From Rhabdochromatium marinum (GTDB lineage: Bacteria > Pseudomonadota > Gammaproteobacteria > Chromatiales > Chromatiaceae), in assembly GCF_016583795.1 (NCBI RefSeq), contig NZ_NRRS01000008.1:19987-83986 (forward strand): DNA of 64,000 nucleotides. The letters run 5' to 3'. The position numbers and the translations under genes were made by a program. Within the stretch, counting starts at the first letter, position 1, and each line of letters begins with the position of its first letter. The notes beneath the pieces were generated by a model that saw nothing but the letters and a program-made list of their open reading frames with translations, did no database searches and had not been told where the DNA came from. Of this stretch, positions 9,269 to 18,545 are shown piece after piece.

Positions 9269-10240
9269 CTACTTCTGCACCACGCCACGGATGCCCGTGT
9301 CATCCACAACAATCAGCGAGGTAATATGGTGTTGCGCCATGAGTTCCACAGCGGCACTCATGCGGCTGTCGGGGCCGATCACAATCGGATCGGGCGTCAT
9401 CATATCGCGGGCACAGGAAGCGAAGAAGCGCTGCTGATTGCTCTCCAATGCGCGGCGCAGATCGCCATCGGTAATAACGCCCAGCACCACCGCACGATCC
9501 TGACTGACGATGGCCATACCGAGGCGGCCACTGCTCATGGTGGCCACCACTTCGGCGGCCAGGGCATCCGGCTGGATGAAGGGCAGATTGTCGCTGCACA
9601 TTTCATCACGCACCAGGGCAAGCATGCGCCGGCCCAGGCTACCACCAGGATGAAAGCGTGCGAAGTGATGGGCCTGAAAGTCGCGCGCGCGCATCAGCGC
9701 GACGGCCAGGGCATCGCCCATGGCCAGGGTGGCGGTGGTCGAGGCGGTGGGGGCCAACTGCAAGGGGCAGGCTTCCTGAGCGACGGGTACCCACAGATGA
9801 TGCTCGACCTGGCGTGCAAGCGTGGAGCGGGTGTTGCCGGTCAGAGCAATGGTGGTATTGCCGTTGTCGCGCAGAAAGGGCAGCAGACGCAGAAGTTCCT
9901 CGGTCTCCCCCGAATGAGAGATGGCAATAAAGATGTCGTTGCCATCCACCATGCCGAGGTCGCCGTGATAAGCCTCGGATGGATGCATAAAGAACGACGG
10001 TGTACCGGTGCTGGCCAGGGTGGCGGAGATCTTCTTGCCGATGATGCCGGATTTCCCCATGCCGCAAACGATGGTCCGCCCGACACTGCGCAGAATGGCG
10101 GTGACGGCAGCACTGAAGTCGCCGTTGATCTGTTCCGCCAAACCGGCCACGGCTTCGGACTCGATGCGGAAGACTTCGCGGGCAATGGCAGCAAAATCCA
10201 AGTCCGAAGCTGCACAGAAGTTGATCGCACGAACGCTCAT
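9269..10240 (-). CDS. kdsD: Arabinose-5-phosphate isomerase (KdsD/KpsF family)
   Basis: This enzyme interconverts ribulose 5-phosphate and arabinose 5-phosphate, the first step of Kdo synthesis for lipopolysaccharide or capsule. The 323 residues show an N-terminal SIS sugar-isomerase domain (GMGKSGIIGKKISATLASTG, SHSGETEE, HPGGSLGRR) and two C-terminal CBS domains (about residues 205-323). The protein ends right after GVVQK, about ten residues earlier than E. coli KdsD, so the last CBS strand/helix is short. It lies 38 bp upstream of the glycosyltransferase gene on the same strand and may be co-transcribed. KpsF (capsule-specific paralogue) is the alternative name. Confidence 0.85.
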   Translation of the reverse strand: MSVRAINFCAASDLDFAAIAREVFRIESEAVAGLAEQINGDFSAAVTAILRSVGRTIVCGMGKSGIIGKKISATLASTGTPSFFMHPSEAYHGDLGMVDGNDIFIAISHSGETEELLRLLPFLRDNGNTTIALTGNTRSTLARQVEHHLWVPVAQEACPLQLAPTASTTATLAMGDALAVALMRARDFQAHHFARFHPGGSLGRRMLALVRDEMCSDNLPFIQPDALAAEVVATMSSGRLGMAIVSQDRAVVLGVITDGDLRRALESNQQRFFASCARDMMTPDPIVIGPDSRMSAAVELMAQHHITSLIVVDDTGIRGVVQK

Positions 10241-10323
10241 AGGGGCATCACCACCCCAGAGGACGAACGTAGTGTTTCACAGTAAAGCGCTGTTTCACAA
10301 TAAGATAGTCCATCCAGAGGCCC

Positions 10324-12510
10324 TTAGAAGGCGTTCTTCAGATTTTGGACCTTCCCGCGGAAATGCTCGGTCACGGCATCAATATCAGTGTCGCTGGCAA
10401 TCACCCGGGGGGTGAGCACCACAATCAGCTCGCTGCGTTTGGCGCTGCGGCTGGTGTCGCCAAACAAAGCTCCAAACACCGGCACCCGATAGAATCCGGG
10501 CACACCGGTCTTGCTATCTTCGCGGTCATCCTGGATCAAACCGCCCAACACCACGGCCTGGTTGGAGCGCACCGCCACATTGCTGTTGATCTTGCGGGTG
10601 CGGAAGGACGGCGAATCGACCTCGCCTTCATCGCGGTTGACGGAACTCACTTCCTGCTCGATCTCCATCTGTACCAGCCCGCCGGGCGTGACGCGCGGGG
10701 TGACGGTGAGTATGACGCCGGTTGATTTGTACTCAATCTCATTGATCAGACTGCTGGTGTTGGTGGTGTCCTGCTGCTCGCGCGTCTTGATCGGCACCTC
10801 ATCGCCCACCTGGATCTTGGCTTCCTGGTTATCCATGACCATGACCGAGGGCGACGAGAGCACATTGACCAGATCATCGGCGGCCAGCGCGCTCAGGGTC
10901 GAGCGAATGGTCTCTGGATTGACCACAACGGACCAGTTAAAGCCGGGCCAGGTCGGCCCCATAGCGCCTGATTCGCTGCCGGAAAATGCGATGTCATTGC
11001 GGTAATCGCCTTCTGTCTTGGGGCCGGCGAGGAAGTTCCAGCTCACGCCATATCTCAGGCTACCGCTCAGGCGCACTTCGATGATGGTCGCCTCCACTAG
11101 CACTTGCAGAGGCACGATGTCGAGTTGCTTGAGCGCATCGAGAATTTTTTTATAATCGCGTGGACTGGAGCGCACCAGCAGAGAATTGTTCACGGTGTCA
11201 GCTACGATGCTGACTTCCGATGACATATCAAGCGTGCTGGAGGATATGTTGCGTGAAGCAGTCCCAGTGGTGCCGCCATTGCTCTGCCCGTCACCGCCAA
11301 TGGAGGCTTCGCGAGTCCCCGGTGCCACGCCACCGACGCTGCGTCTGGTGCCCGTGGAGCCGCCGCTGCCGGCGAACAGCTGGCTGAGCATGTTGGCAAG
11401 GTTTTCGGCTTCGCCGTGCTTGACCCGATAGACAAAGAGCCGCTGCGCCGAGCTGCCGCTGGCCTCGGCCTGATCCAGACGCTCAATCCAATCCTGCATT
11501 TTCTCCAAGTAGCGGGCCTGGGGGGCGACCACCATAATCGCATTGGCGCTATCGACGGGAATCAGGCGAAACAGGCCCTTGGCGGTATCACCTGATTCGC
11601 CGGCGAGCAGCTCTTCCACCTGGCTGACCACCTCAGTGGCCTGCGCATATTCCAAGGTGAAAAATCCCACCGAGAGCCCCGCCATCCAGTCCACATCGAA
11701 CACATCAATGGTGTCCATCAGATTGCTCATCTCCGGTCCAGAGGCAGCAACCACCAGGAGATTGCGCAGGCTATCGACCCGCACCAGGCTGCCTTCCGGA
11801 GCCAGGGGCTCCAGAATATTGGCCATTTCCTTGGCGCCGATGTAGCGCAGCGGAATGATTTGCACTGAATAGCCCGGCGGCAGGGCTTTGTTGCTAGTGC
11901 CAAGCTGGGGTGCCAGGCGCCCGCGAACCGCCTTGGCCAGGGGCACCACTTCGTAGGTTCCGCCTTTATCAACCAGGGCGGCATTGTTCATCCGCAGCAG
12001 GGTTTCGAGCGTAGGAATCAACAGGTCGCGACGCAGCGGGCGACCGGTCTGCAGCGAGGCTGACCCCTGCACGGCCGGATCCAGCACATAGTTAACGCCC
12101 AGGAGATCACCCAGAATGACCTTGACAACTTCACGGATATCGGTGCCGTCGAAATTAAGCGTGACATCGCCGGGCGTGGTGTCAACCGTAGGGCGCTCGA
12201 TATTCTGTACAAAGACCCCGGTGCCGCGCTCAATGCCCTCTGACAATCCCGGCCCACGCTCTTCATCAAGCGCAATGCCATCGCGACGCAACGGCTGGGT
12301 CTGAGCCCCCGGGTCGAATCCGGCCTTTTCCTCGTCGATGATGTGACCTTTGGCCGCGCCAACCTTGTGACTGGGATCCCAGACAAAGGTTGAGCAACCG
12401 CTGATAGTGACCAGCATCATGACCACGGCAGCCATGCACAAAGCCACCCAGGCGAGCTGACAGGTGCGCCGGCCGGATGGAGCGGATAATTGTCGCAGCG
12501 GTTTCAACAT
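10324..12510 (-). CDS. gspD: Type II secretion system secretin GspD
   Basis: GspD forms the outer-membrane channel of the type II secretion system. The 728-residue product has a lipoprotein-type signal with Cys at about residue 39 (TISGC). N0/N1 domains at about 110-260, further N domains with a Gly/Ser-rich loop near 390-430, and the C-terminal secretin core with VPVFGALF and ELIVVLTPRVI follow. An acylated secretin resembles lipidated GspD or self-piloting secretins. No other gsp gene lies in the window, so it is an orphan here; a pilus or other secretin role is possible but the domain order fits GspD best. It is followed by kdsD after an 83-bp gap. Confidence 0.88.
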   Translation of the reverse strand: MLKPLRQLSAPSGRRTCQLAWVALCMAAVVMMLVTISGCSTFVWDPSHKVGAAKGHIIDEEKAGFDPGAQTQPLRRDGIALDEERGPGLSEGIERGTGVFVQNIERPTVDTTPGDVTLNFDGTDIREVVKVILGDLLGVNYVLDPAVQGSASLQTGRPLRRDLLIPTLETLLRMNNAALVDKGGTYEVVPLAKAVRGRLAPQLGTSNKALPPGYSVQIIPLRYIGAKEMANILEPLAPEGSLVRVDSLRNLLVVAASGPEMSNLMDTIDVFDVDWMAGLSVGFFTLEYAQATEVVSQVEELLAGESGDTAKGLFRLIPVDSANAIMVVAPQARYLEKMQDWIERLDQAEASGSSAQRLFVYRVKHGEAENLANMLSQLFAGSGGSTGTRRSVGGVAPGTREASIGGDGQSNGGTTGTASRNISSSTLDMSSEVSIVADTVNNSLLVRSSPRDYKKILDALKQLDIVPLQVLVEATIIEVRLSGSLRYGVSWNFLAGPKTEGDYRNDIAFSGSESGAMGPTWPGFNWSVVVNPETIRSTLSALAADDLVNVLSSPSVMVMDNQEAKIQVGDEVPIKTREQQDTTNTSSLINEIEYKSTGVILTVTPRVTPGGLVQMEIEQEVSSVNRDEGEVDSPSFRTRKINSNVAVRSNQAVVLGGLIQDDREDSKTGVPGFYRVPVFGALFGDTSRSAKRSELIVVLTPRVIASDTDIDAVTEHFRGKVQNLKNAF

Positions 12511-12634
12511 CGAATCTCAAAAATTACCATGACCAAGAACGCCAGCGTTTATAACAAAATTTCAGCTCCATGTATCTGCGGCTATTCGCGCGCATGGATT
12601 CTAAGCACTCAACTGGGGGCTGAGCCGGGAGCAT

Positions 12635-13903
12635 TCAGTTGGTGCCAAACAGGCGTGCCATCAGATGAAAGCCGGCGATGTAGGTGCCCAGAGCGGAGCC
12701 GAGGGTGCTGAAAATAAACACCAGCAGCAGGCGCGCCACGCGATTTTTCCACCATCCTGACCAGTGTCCCACCGCTGCGCGCAGATGCTGAAAATCTCCA
12801 ACGCGCGGGCGGCGCAGGAAGAGTTCGATGCCGCCGGCTACCATGCCCGCGCCAATGGTGGGATTGAGCGAGGTCAGGGGGGCGGCGCAAAAAGCCCCCA
12901 GCACGGTCAGCGGATGTGCCCCCGCCAGCGCGGCCCCTGTTGCCGACAGGCCGCCATTGATCAGCACCCAGTCCCACACCAGATCCCAGCCAACTCCCGG
13001 TCCCCGGGTGAAGCCATAGGCAAACATGCCCAGGATCACTGCCACCACCAGCCAAGGCAGCACGCGCCACAGCGCACTGGCCGGCGGCAGTGCTTGCAGG
13101 CTGGCGATCTGCTCGGCCGGTGGCTGCGGCGCGGGCGCGCGCAAGGCTTGCGCCACGCCCTTGCAATGTCCGGCGCCAATGACCGCCAGCACGCACGCAT
13201 AGCCATGCTGGGTGATTTCCTCGCGCAGGCGCGCGGCCATGAAGGTATCCCGCTCAGTGATCAGAGGTTGGAACAGATCCTGGCGGTTCTCGGCAAATTC
13301 GCTGAAAGCGGTTTCCAGCACATCGCCCTGCTTAAGGGATTCGATATCCTGCTCAGTGACCTGATCGCGCGACAGCAGCCCAGCCAACAGCCCGACGAAC
13401 AGATTCAGGCGCTGGAAAAAGCCCAGATTGCGCGCGGCACGCTTGAGGGTGATGCCCAGATCGCGATCAATCAGCAGCACCGGCACCCCCAGGCGCTGAG
13501 CCTGGCGAATCGCCTCGCGCTGCTCAGCGCCGGGATCAATCCCAATTTGTTCGGCCAGGCGCTGCTGATAGGCCGAGAGCGCCAAATTGGCCGCCACCAT
13601 GTGGGCGCGCTTGTCGCGAATCACGGCAAAGAGATCCAGCTGCGCCAGAGCATCCGGCTCCATCAGGGCCTGATAGCGGCTCTGGCACAGCTCGACCGCG
13701 ACGGCGGCATAACGCCCTGGGGTGGCTTCGAGCAGCTCCCTGACCTTGGCCACGCTGGCACGCGAGACATGCGCCGTGCCGAGTAGCGTCACCTCGGCAG
13801 CGTCGAGCTTGAGTTCCAGCAGCGGCTCATCTACTGTGGATGCTGGGACGGTGGCGCTGTGCTTGACGGACGCGTCGGGTTTGGGTTCCATGCTGTCACT
13901 CAT
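12635..13903 (-). CDS. TraB/PrgY-family membrane protein
   Basis: The 422-residue product has the TraB family signature GTAHVS near residue 42 and a conserved VIGAGHCKGV element near 245. These are followed by a C-terminal half with four or five hydrophobic segments. TraB/PrgY/TIKI-fold proteins are predicted metal-dependent peptidases; PrgY limits pheromone activity in enterococci. In proteobacteria the role is not established. It stands alone on the minus strand, and the neighbouring lipoprotein gene starts divergently 47 bp away, so the two share a small promoter region. Confidence 0.8.
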   Translation of the reverse strand: MSDSMEPKPDASVKHSATVPASTVDEPLLELKLDAAEVTLLGTAHVSRASVAKVRELLEATPGRYAAVAVELCQSRYQALMEPDALAQLDLFAVIRDKRAHMVAANLALSAYQQRLAEQIGIDPGAEQREAIRQAQRLGVPVLLIDRDLGITLKRAARNLGFFQRLNLFVGLLAGLLSRDQVTEQDIESLKQGDVLETAFSEFAENRQDLFQPLITERDTFMAARLREEITQHGYACVLAVIGAGHCKGVAQALRAPAPQPPAEQIASLQALPPASALWRVLPWLVVAVILGMFAYGFTRGPGVGWDLVWDWVLINGGLSATGAALAGAHPLTVLGAFCAAPLTSLNPTIGAGMVAGGIELFLRRPRVGDFQHLRAAVGHWSGWWKNRVARLLLVFIFSTLGSALGTYIAGFHLMARLFGTN

Positions 13904-13949
13904 GCGTTAAAATCCAAGGTCGCCTTCATGTTACACAGGTACCCAGATC

Positions 13950-14366
13950 ATGCGCCGGATTCATCCGCTTTTGTTGCTGCTGTGCGCAGCTGTCGTGATG
14001 CTGAATGGTTGCGAACGGATTAAGGAAGAACGCAAGCATCAACTCCTGGAAAGCGCCACCAGCGGTTATCGCCAAGCGCTGCGCTGGGGTTACTATGACG
14101 CAGCCATCCAATTTATCAAGCCCGAGGAGCGCCCGGAAGCCCCGTCTGAACGGCTGAAAAACATCCGCGTCACCGGTTATGAGGTGGTTCAGCCGCCCGT
14201 GATGACCGAAGCCGATCAGGCCGTACAGATGGTACGGATTGAGTATGTGCTGCGTGATCGCCAACGGCTGGAATCCCTGGCTGAGCGTCAGCACTGGCAG
14301 TATGACCAAGAGGCCTCTGCCTGGTGGCTCACCACCGGCCTGCCGACTTTTACAACGGATCGGTGA
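13950..14366 (+). CDS. Putative lipoprotein, unknown function
   Basis: The 138-residue product has a lipoprotein signal peptide (MRRIHPLLLLLCAAVVMLNG then Cys21), so it should be acylated and membrane-anchored. The rest is soluble, with an NTF2-like pattern: a helical start with YRQALRWGYYDAAIQFI and a C-terminal strand with WWLTTG. I recognise no named family. It is divergent from the TraB-like gene and convergent with sspB, whose stop is 17 bp away. Confidence 0.7.
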   Translation: MRRIHPLLLLLCAAVVMLNGCERIKEERKHQLLESATSGYRQALRWGYYDAAIQFIKPEERPEAPSERLKNIRVTGYEVVQPPVMTEADQAVQMVRIEYVLRDRQRLESLAERQHWQYDQEASAWWLTTGLPTFTTDR

Positions 14367-14383
14367 CTAAACGCGGACAGCGA

Positions 14384-14815
14384 CTATTTGACGACGCGCA
14401 GTTTGGGGCGACCGGCCTTGGCGTCGTCCTTGGTGCTTGCACCTCCTTGAGCACCGCCGCCCGTGGGGCCGTCCTGATCATCCTCAGGGGTATGGCTTTC
14501 GAGTTCTTCCTCGGGGGGGAAAATCATGCCATGACCATTCTCGCGTGCATAGATCCCCAGCACTGCGCTGGGTGGCAGGCTGACAGCGGCGGGCACGCCA
14601 CTAAAGCGCGCCGAGAAGGTAATCATGGTGTTGGACAGGAGCAGATCCTTCACCGCCGTCGGGGCGATGTTAAGCACAATGCGCCCTTCCTCGACGAATT
14701 TGCGCGGCACATCAGCCTCCGGGTGCATCGCGTCCACCAGCAAATGCGGCGTCATGCCGTTATCGATGATCCATTCGAACAGGGCCCGGATCAAATAGGG
14801 TCGATTCGATTTCAT
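14384..14815 (-). CDS. sspB: ClpXP protease specificity-enhancing factor SspB
   Basis: SspB delivers ssrA-tagged and other substrates to ClpXP. The start RPYLIRALFEWIIDNGMTPH is the characteristic SspB N-terminus, and the beta-rich domain runs to about residue 100 (FSARFSGVPAAVSLP). An acidic, glycine-rich flexible tail follows and ends in GRPKLRVVK, the ClpX-tethering peptide. The length, 143 residues, is normal. It directly follows sspA in what looks like one transcription unit with the bc1 genes. Confidence 0.95.
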   Translation of the reverse strand: MKSNRPYLIRALFEWIIDNGMTPHLLVDAMHPEADVPRKFVEEGRIVLNIAPTAVKDLLLSNTMITFSARFSGVPAAVSLPPSAVLGIYARENGHGMIFPPEEELESHTPEDDQDGPTGGGAQGGASTKDDAKAGRPKLRVVK

Positions 14816-14836
14816 GCGGTTAATTGCTCTTTATAC

Positions 14837-15463
14837 TCACTTGGAGGCCACCATATCCCGCTCAACCTGGGTGAGACTCTCCTGAAATGCCGGCCAGTCG
14901 AACAGTCGCTTGGCGTAGTCCTTAGCCGCACCCGCCGTCGCCGGCAACTCAATCCCCAACAGCGGCAGGCGCCACAGCAGCGGTGCAATACAGCAATCGA
15001 CCAGTGAAAATTCCTCACTCATGAAGAAGCTGTGCGCGCCAAACACCGGCGAAGTAGTGATTAGGCTATCGCGCAACTGTTTGCGTGCCTGTTTGGCTTC
15101 GGCCTTGGAGCCTTTGATGATGCGGTCCATGAGCACGGACCAGTCGCGATCCACCCGATAGCAGTAGATGCGGGTGTTGGCACGCCCCACTGGATCAATT
15201 GGCATCAGGGGCGGATGCGGAAAGCGTTCGTCGAGGTATTCCATGATGATCCGAGACTCATAGAGTCGCAGATCACGGTCGAGCAGAGTTGGAACTGCCG
15301 CATAGGGATTGGCGTCCAGCACTTCCTCAGGAAGCGCGTTCGCATCCACGTCGACAATATCGACCGTCATTTTTTTTTCGGCCAGCACCATGCGCACCCG
15401 ATGACAATAGGGGCAGGCTGCATCCGAAAATAAGGTCATAACCGAGCGTCGAGGTGAGGCCAC
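14837..15463 (-). CDS. sspA: Stringent starvation protein A (GST-like)
   Basis: SspA is a glutathione-transferase-fold protein that binds RNA polymerase and helps stress survival. The 208-residue product starts at GTG 15463, preceded by AGGAAA at good spacing. The translated start (ASPRRSVMTLF) aligns with the E. coli SspA start, which decides against the open frame to 15547. The N-terminal thioredoxin-fold part has CPYC in the active-site position and the SspA hallmark ESRIIMEYLDERFPHPPLMP. The all-helical C-terminal part has DEFSLVDC-like EEFSLVDCCIAPLLWRLP. A CPYC here is glutaredoxin-like; E. coli SspA lacks it. Confidence 0.95.
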   Translation of the reverse strand: MASPRRSVMTLFSDAACPYCHRVRMVLAEKKMTVDIVDVDANALPEEVLDANPYAAVPTLLDRDLRLYESRIIMEYLDERFPHPPLMPIDPVGRANTRIYCYRVDRDWSVLMDRIIKGSKAEAKQARKQLRDSLITTSPVFGAHSFFMSEEFSLVDCCIAPLLWRLPLLGIELPATAGAAKDYAKRLFDWPAFQESLTQVERDMVASK

Positions 15464-15590
15464 CGCAGGATTTCCTAATCGAGGCCGCGCACCGACATGG
15501 GACTGCCGCGGCGGGCAATCTGAAAGGGCGGCTGGCGCCCGAATCACTCACCGGGCCGCCAGCGCCTGCAACAATCACTGATGACAAGAA

Positions 15591-16328
15591 TCAGTGAACG
15601 TCTTTCCAGTACTCTTTTTTCAGGTTGTAGGTCAGATAAAACATCAGACCCAGGAACAACAGGACATAGACTCCGATACGGCGCCGCTCAAGTTTGATCG
15701 GCTCACCAACATAGGTCAGGAAATTGGTGATATCCCGCACCATGTTGTCGTATTCCTCCGGCGTCAGCGTGCCGGGAGACACCAGCTCCAGCTCGCTGAT
15801 ATGCTCAGCCGCAGCGCCTTCCCCCTCACCGTGCTCATAGACGGCTTCCTGCACTCCCTGGAGTTCCGCCAGGGCGTGTGGCATGCCAACATCGGGAAAT
15901 ACCAGATTATTGACGCCATAGGGGCGGCTGTCATCGACATAGAACGACTTGAGATAGGTATAGACCCAATCAGGCTCGCGCCAGCGGGTGGCTAGAGTCA
16001 GGTCGGGAATCGCGGTGCCAAACCACTTTTCGCCATCTTCCGGGCGCAGGGCGTTGGTCATCAGATCGCCGGCCTTGGCATCTCCGAACAACAGATTTTC
16101 CATCAGCTGCGCATTGGTGATACCAATATCCTTAGCCATCCGGTTGTAGCGCATGTACTGCAACGAATGGCAGCCCTGGCAGTAATTCATGAAATACTTG
16201 GCGCCACGCTGCAGCGAAGCCTGATCGGTCAGGTCGATATCCGAATGCTCAAGCTTCGGTCCTTCACCGGAGGCCCAGGCCGCCAGGGGTGCGACCAGAA
16301 GAACGAGGATGAATAGACTGTTTCTCAT
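15591..16328 (-). CDS. petC: Cytochrome c1 of the bc1 complex
   Basis: Cytochrome c1 passes electrons from the Rieske protein to soluble cytochrome c. The 245-residue precursor has a signal peptide (cleavage near residue 19-20), a haem c site CQGCH at 50-54, and a likely axial Met at 149 (DVGMPHAL). One C-terminal membrane anchor (about 214-236) ends in a basic tail. Its ATG overlaps the petB stop by four bases, so translation is coupled. It is the last bc1 gene; sspA follows after 127 bp. A short hairpin (15576-15596) overlaps its stop codon but has no T-run. Confidence 0.95.
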   Translation of the reverse strand: MRNSLFILVLLVAPLAAWASGEGPKLEHSDIDLTDQASLQRGAKYFMNYCQGCHSLQYMRYNRMAKDIGITNAQLMENLLFGDAKAGDLMTNALRPEDGEKWFGTAIPDLTLATRWREPDWVYTYLKSFYVDDSRPYGVNNLVFPDVGMPHALAELQGVQEAVYEHGEGEGAAAEHISELELVSPGTLTPEEYDNMVRDITNFLTYVGEPIKLERRRIGVYVLLFLGLMFYLTYNLKKEYWKDVH

Positions 16329-17566
16329 GAGGTTACCCTTTCCGGAACAGGCTTGGTCTTATCGAGCTTGCTGTAAATCGGCATCAGAATAAAGAAGGCG
16401 AAATACACCACCGTGAACACACGGGCGAGCATTGTATAAAGATCGCTCGAGGGTTGCAGACCCAGATAGGCCAGCACGACAAAGGAGACGATAAAGGCAC
16501 CAAGGAAGAACTTGGAAATCGGACCCTTGTAGCGCATGGACTTCACCGGAGAGCGATCCAGCCAGGGCAGGAAAAACAGAATCGCAATGGCGCCGAACAT
16601 CACCACAACCCCCGGGAACTGGGAGTCAGCAATGGGTGGCACTGCGCGCAGCATGGCGTAGAAGGGGGTAAAGTACCAGACTGGAGCGATATGGGCCGGC
16701 GTCTTCAACGGATCGGCTGGCTGGAAGTTGGGCCCCTCCAGGAAGAGTCCGCCAAAATCAGGCGCAAAGAACACCACCAAAGAGAAGATCGCCAGAAACA
16801 CCACCACACCCATCAGATCCTTAACGGTGTAGTAAGGATGGAAGGGAATGCCATCGCGCGGAATCCCTTGCTCGTCTTTGTTTTCCTTGATTTCGATGCC
16901 ATCGGGGTTGTTAGAACCGACCCGATGCAGGGCGACAATGTGGACAAACACCAGAGCTACAAGCAGGAAGGGAATCAGGAAATGGAAGGCGAAAAAGCGA
17001 TTCAGTGTCGCATCGGAGATGACGTAATCACCCCGCACCCAGACGGAGAGATCCGGGCCAATATCCGGCACAGCCGCAAACAGATTCACAATAACCTGGG
17101 CACCCCAGTAGGACATCTGCCCCCAGGGCAACAGATAGCCAAAGAAGGCGGTTGCCATCATCGCGAGATAGATCACCACCCCGATGATCCACAGCAGTTC
17201 ACGGGGCTTGCGGTAGGAACCCCACAGCAGACCGCGGAACATGTGCAGATAGATGACAATAAAGAAGGCCGAGGCACCCGTGGAGTGCAGGTAGCGGATC
17301 AGCCAGCCCCAGTTGACATCGCGCATGATGTACTCAACCGAAGCAAAAGCCTCGGTCGCCGAGGGCTTGTAATTCATCGCCAGCCAAATGCCGGTAATGA
17401 TCTGCAACAGCAGCACCGTAATGGCCAGCGAGCCGAAGAAGGACCAGAAGTTTAAGTTCTTCGGTGCATAGTACTCGGCCAGATGCTCTCTCCAGACATC
17501 GACGACTGGAAACCGCTTGTCGATCCAGCCGAGCAATCCGCTAGGTTGTGCATGTTCAGCACTCAT
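16325..17566 (-). CDS. petB: Cytochrome b of the bc1 complex
   Basis: Cytochrome b carries the two b haems and both quinone sites of ubiquinol:cytochrome c reductase. The 413-residue protein has eight to nine membrane helices. It shows the N-terminal GSLAITVLLLQIITGIWLAM helix, haem-ligand segments RYLHSTGASAFFIVIYLHMF and FHFLIPFLLVALVFVHIVAL, and the PEWY-equivalent element, here PVWYFTPFYAMLR. PVWY instead of PEWY is a real departure at the Qo site. The gene overlaps both petA and petC by four bases (ATGA), typical of a translationally coupled operon. Confidence 0.93.
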   Translation of the reverse strand: MSAEHAQPSGLLGWIDKRFPVVDVWREHLAEYYAPKNLNFWSFFGSLAITVLLLQIITGIWLAMNYKPSATEAFASVEYIMRDVNWGWLIRYLHSTGASAFFIVIYLHMFRGLLWGSYRKPRELLWIIGVVIYLAMMATAFFGYLLPWGQMSYWGAQVIVNLFAAVPDIGPDLSVWVRGDYVISDATLNRFFAFHFLIPFLLVALVFVHIVALHRVGSNNPDGIEIKENKDEQGIPRDGIPFHPYYTVKDLMGVVVFLAIFSLVVFFAPDFGGLFLEGPNFQPADPLKTPAHIAPVWYFTPFYAMLRAVPPIADSQFPGVVVMFGAIAILFFLPWLDRSPVKSMRYKGPISKFFLGAFIVSFVVLAYLGLQPSSDLYTMLARVFTVVYFAFFILMPIYSKLDKTKPVPERVTS

Positions 17567-18159
17567 GAAGCCTGTCCTCCATCATCGCCCACCAGGACGG
17601 TGGTGTCAGTCAGATAGGTATGTTTGGGGATGACCAGATTGGTCGGTGCCGGTACGCCCTTGAAAACCCGCCCGGCAAGATCGAACTTAGACCCATGACA
17701 GGGGCAGTGCCAGCCGCCTTTCCAATCCGGACCCAAATCCTCCGGTGCCACCTCGGGACGATAGGTTGGCGAGCAACCCAAATGCGTACAAATACCGATG
17801 GCAATGAAAAATTCCGGCTTGATCGACCGGGTTGGATTCTGGCAGTACTCGGGCTGCTGCGGCACGGTCGATTGCGGATCGACCAGCTTTGAATCATTGC
17901 TGGCCAGATTGGCGACCATCTCGGGCGTGCGACGCACCACCCAAATGGGCTGCCCGCGATACTTGACACGCAGCAAGGCACCTGGCTCGACCTTGCTAAT
18001 GTCTGCTCTCACGGGCGCGCCGGCCGCGCGCGCCTTGGCGCTCGGATTCATCGACGAAATGAAAGGTACGGCGACGAAGCCAGCGCCAACAGCACCGACG
18101 ACGCTCGTGGCGGCGACGAGGACTCGCCGCCGCGTCTTATTAACGCCTTGTGCGCTCAT
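17563..18159 (-). CDS. petA: Rieske iron-sulfur subunit of the bc1 complex
   Basis: This subunit takes one electron from ubiquinol with its [2Fe-2S] cluster. The 198 residues begin with a Tat-like TRRRVLV segment and one hydrophobic anchor (about 12-35). The Rieske domain follows, with CTHLGC (Cys124, His126, Cys129) and CPCHGS (Cys152, Cys154, His155), giving two Cys and two His ligands plus a disulfide. It is the first gene of petABC. The 386 bp before it should contain the operon promoter. Confidence 0.96.
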   Translation of the reverse strand: MSAQGVNKTRRRVLVAATSVVGAVGAGFVAVPFISSMNPSAKARAAGAPVRADISKVEPGALLRVKYRGQPIWVVRRTPEMVANLASNDSKLVDPQSTVPQQPEYCQNPTRSIKPEFFIAIGICTHLGCSPTYRPEVAPEDLGPDWKGGWHCPCHGSKFDLAGRVFKGVPAPTNLVIPKHTYLTDTTVLVGDDGGQAS

Positions 18160-18545
18160 TTGCTCAAAAGACCCCCGTAGGCTCGTCCGGACGACGCCTC
18201 AAACCGGAGGCGTTCGCACAGTTCCGAATGAAGGTTGAAAATTAGAATCTCGCGAAGCTCTTTGAAAAAAGATCAAGCATTCTGGCCGATAAACCCCATG
18301 CCGGTCAAGGTACTAGCACCACCCGAACGCAAAAGAAGCAATAAAAGCGCTTATTAAACAGTCAGTTAACAGGGCAGCACCGCAGCCAGCGAATGCCGAA
18401 TGCAGGCGCTGCGCGAAATTCCCATGTCCGAACATTCAACACGAAGGCGCGCCAGCACAACCACGACAATCCGCAAAAACCCGCAGAATTCCATTGGAAT
18501 TTGCCGGCGCGGCCCCTCCGAATCACGGCCGGCTCCGGGTCAGAC
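18160..18545. other. Intergenic region upstream of petA
   Basis: About 386 bp lie between the NIF3-like gene and petA, both on the minus strand. The part next to petA is AT-rich and should hold the bc1 promoter, though no clear -35/-10 pair stands out. A perfect palindrome AATTCCA-T-TGGAATT lies at 18487-18501. I see no convincing gene here; open frames are shadows. Confidence 0.5.

Noticed and set aside
9266..10285. 339-codon frame opposite kdsD
   Set aside because: Gly/His-rich antisense frame of a clear sugar isomerase.
15576..15596. Hairpin CACTGAT/ATCAGTG at the petC stop as a terminator
   Set aside because: Only a 7-bp stem with no T-run; sspA follows on the same strand and is likely co-transcribed.
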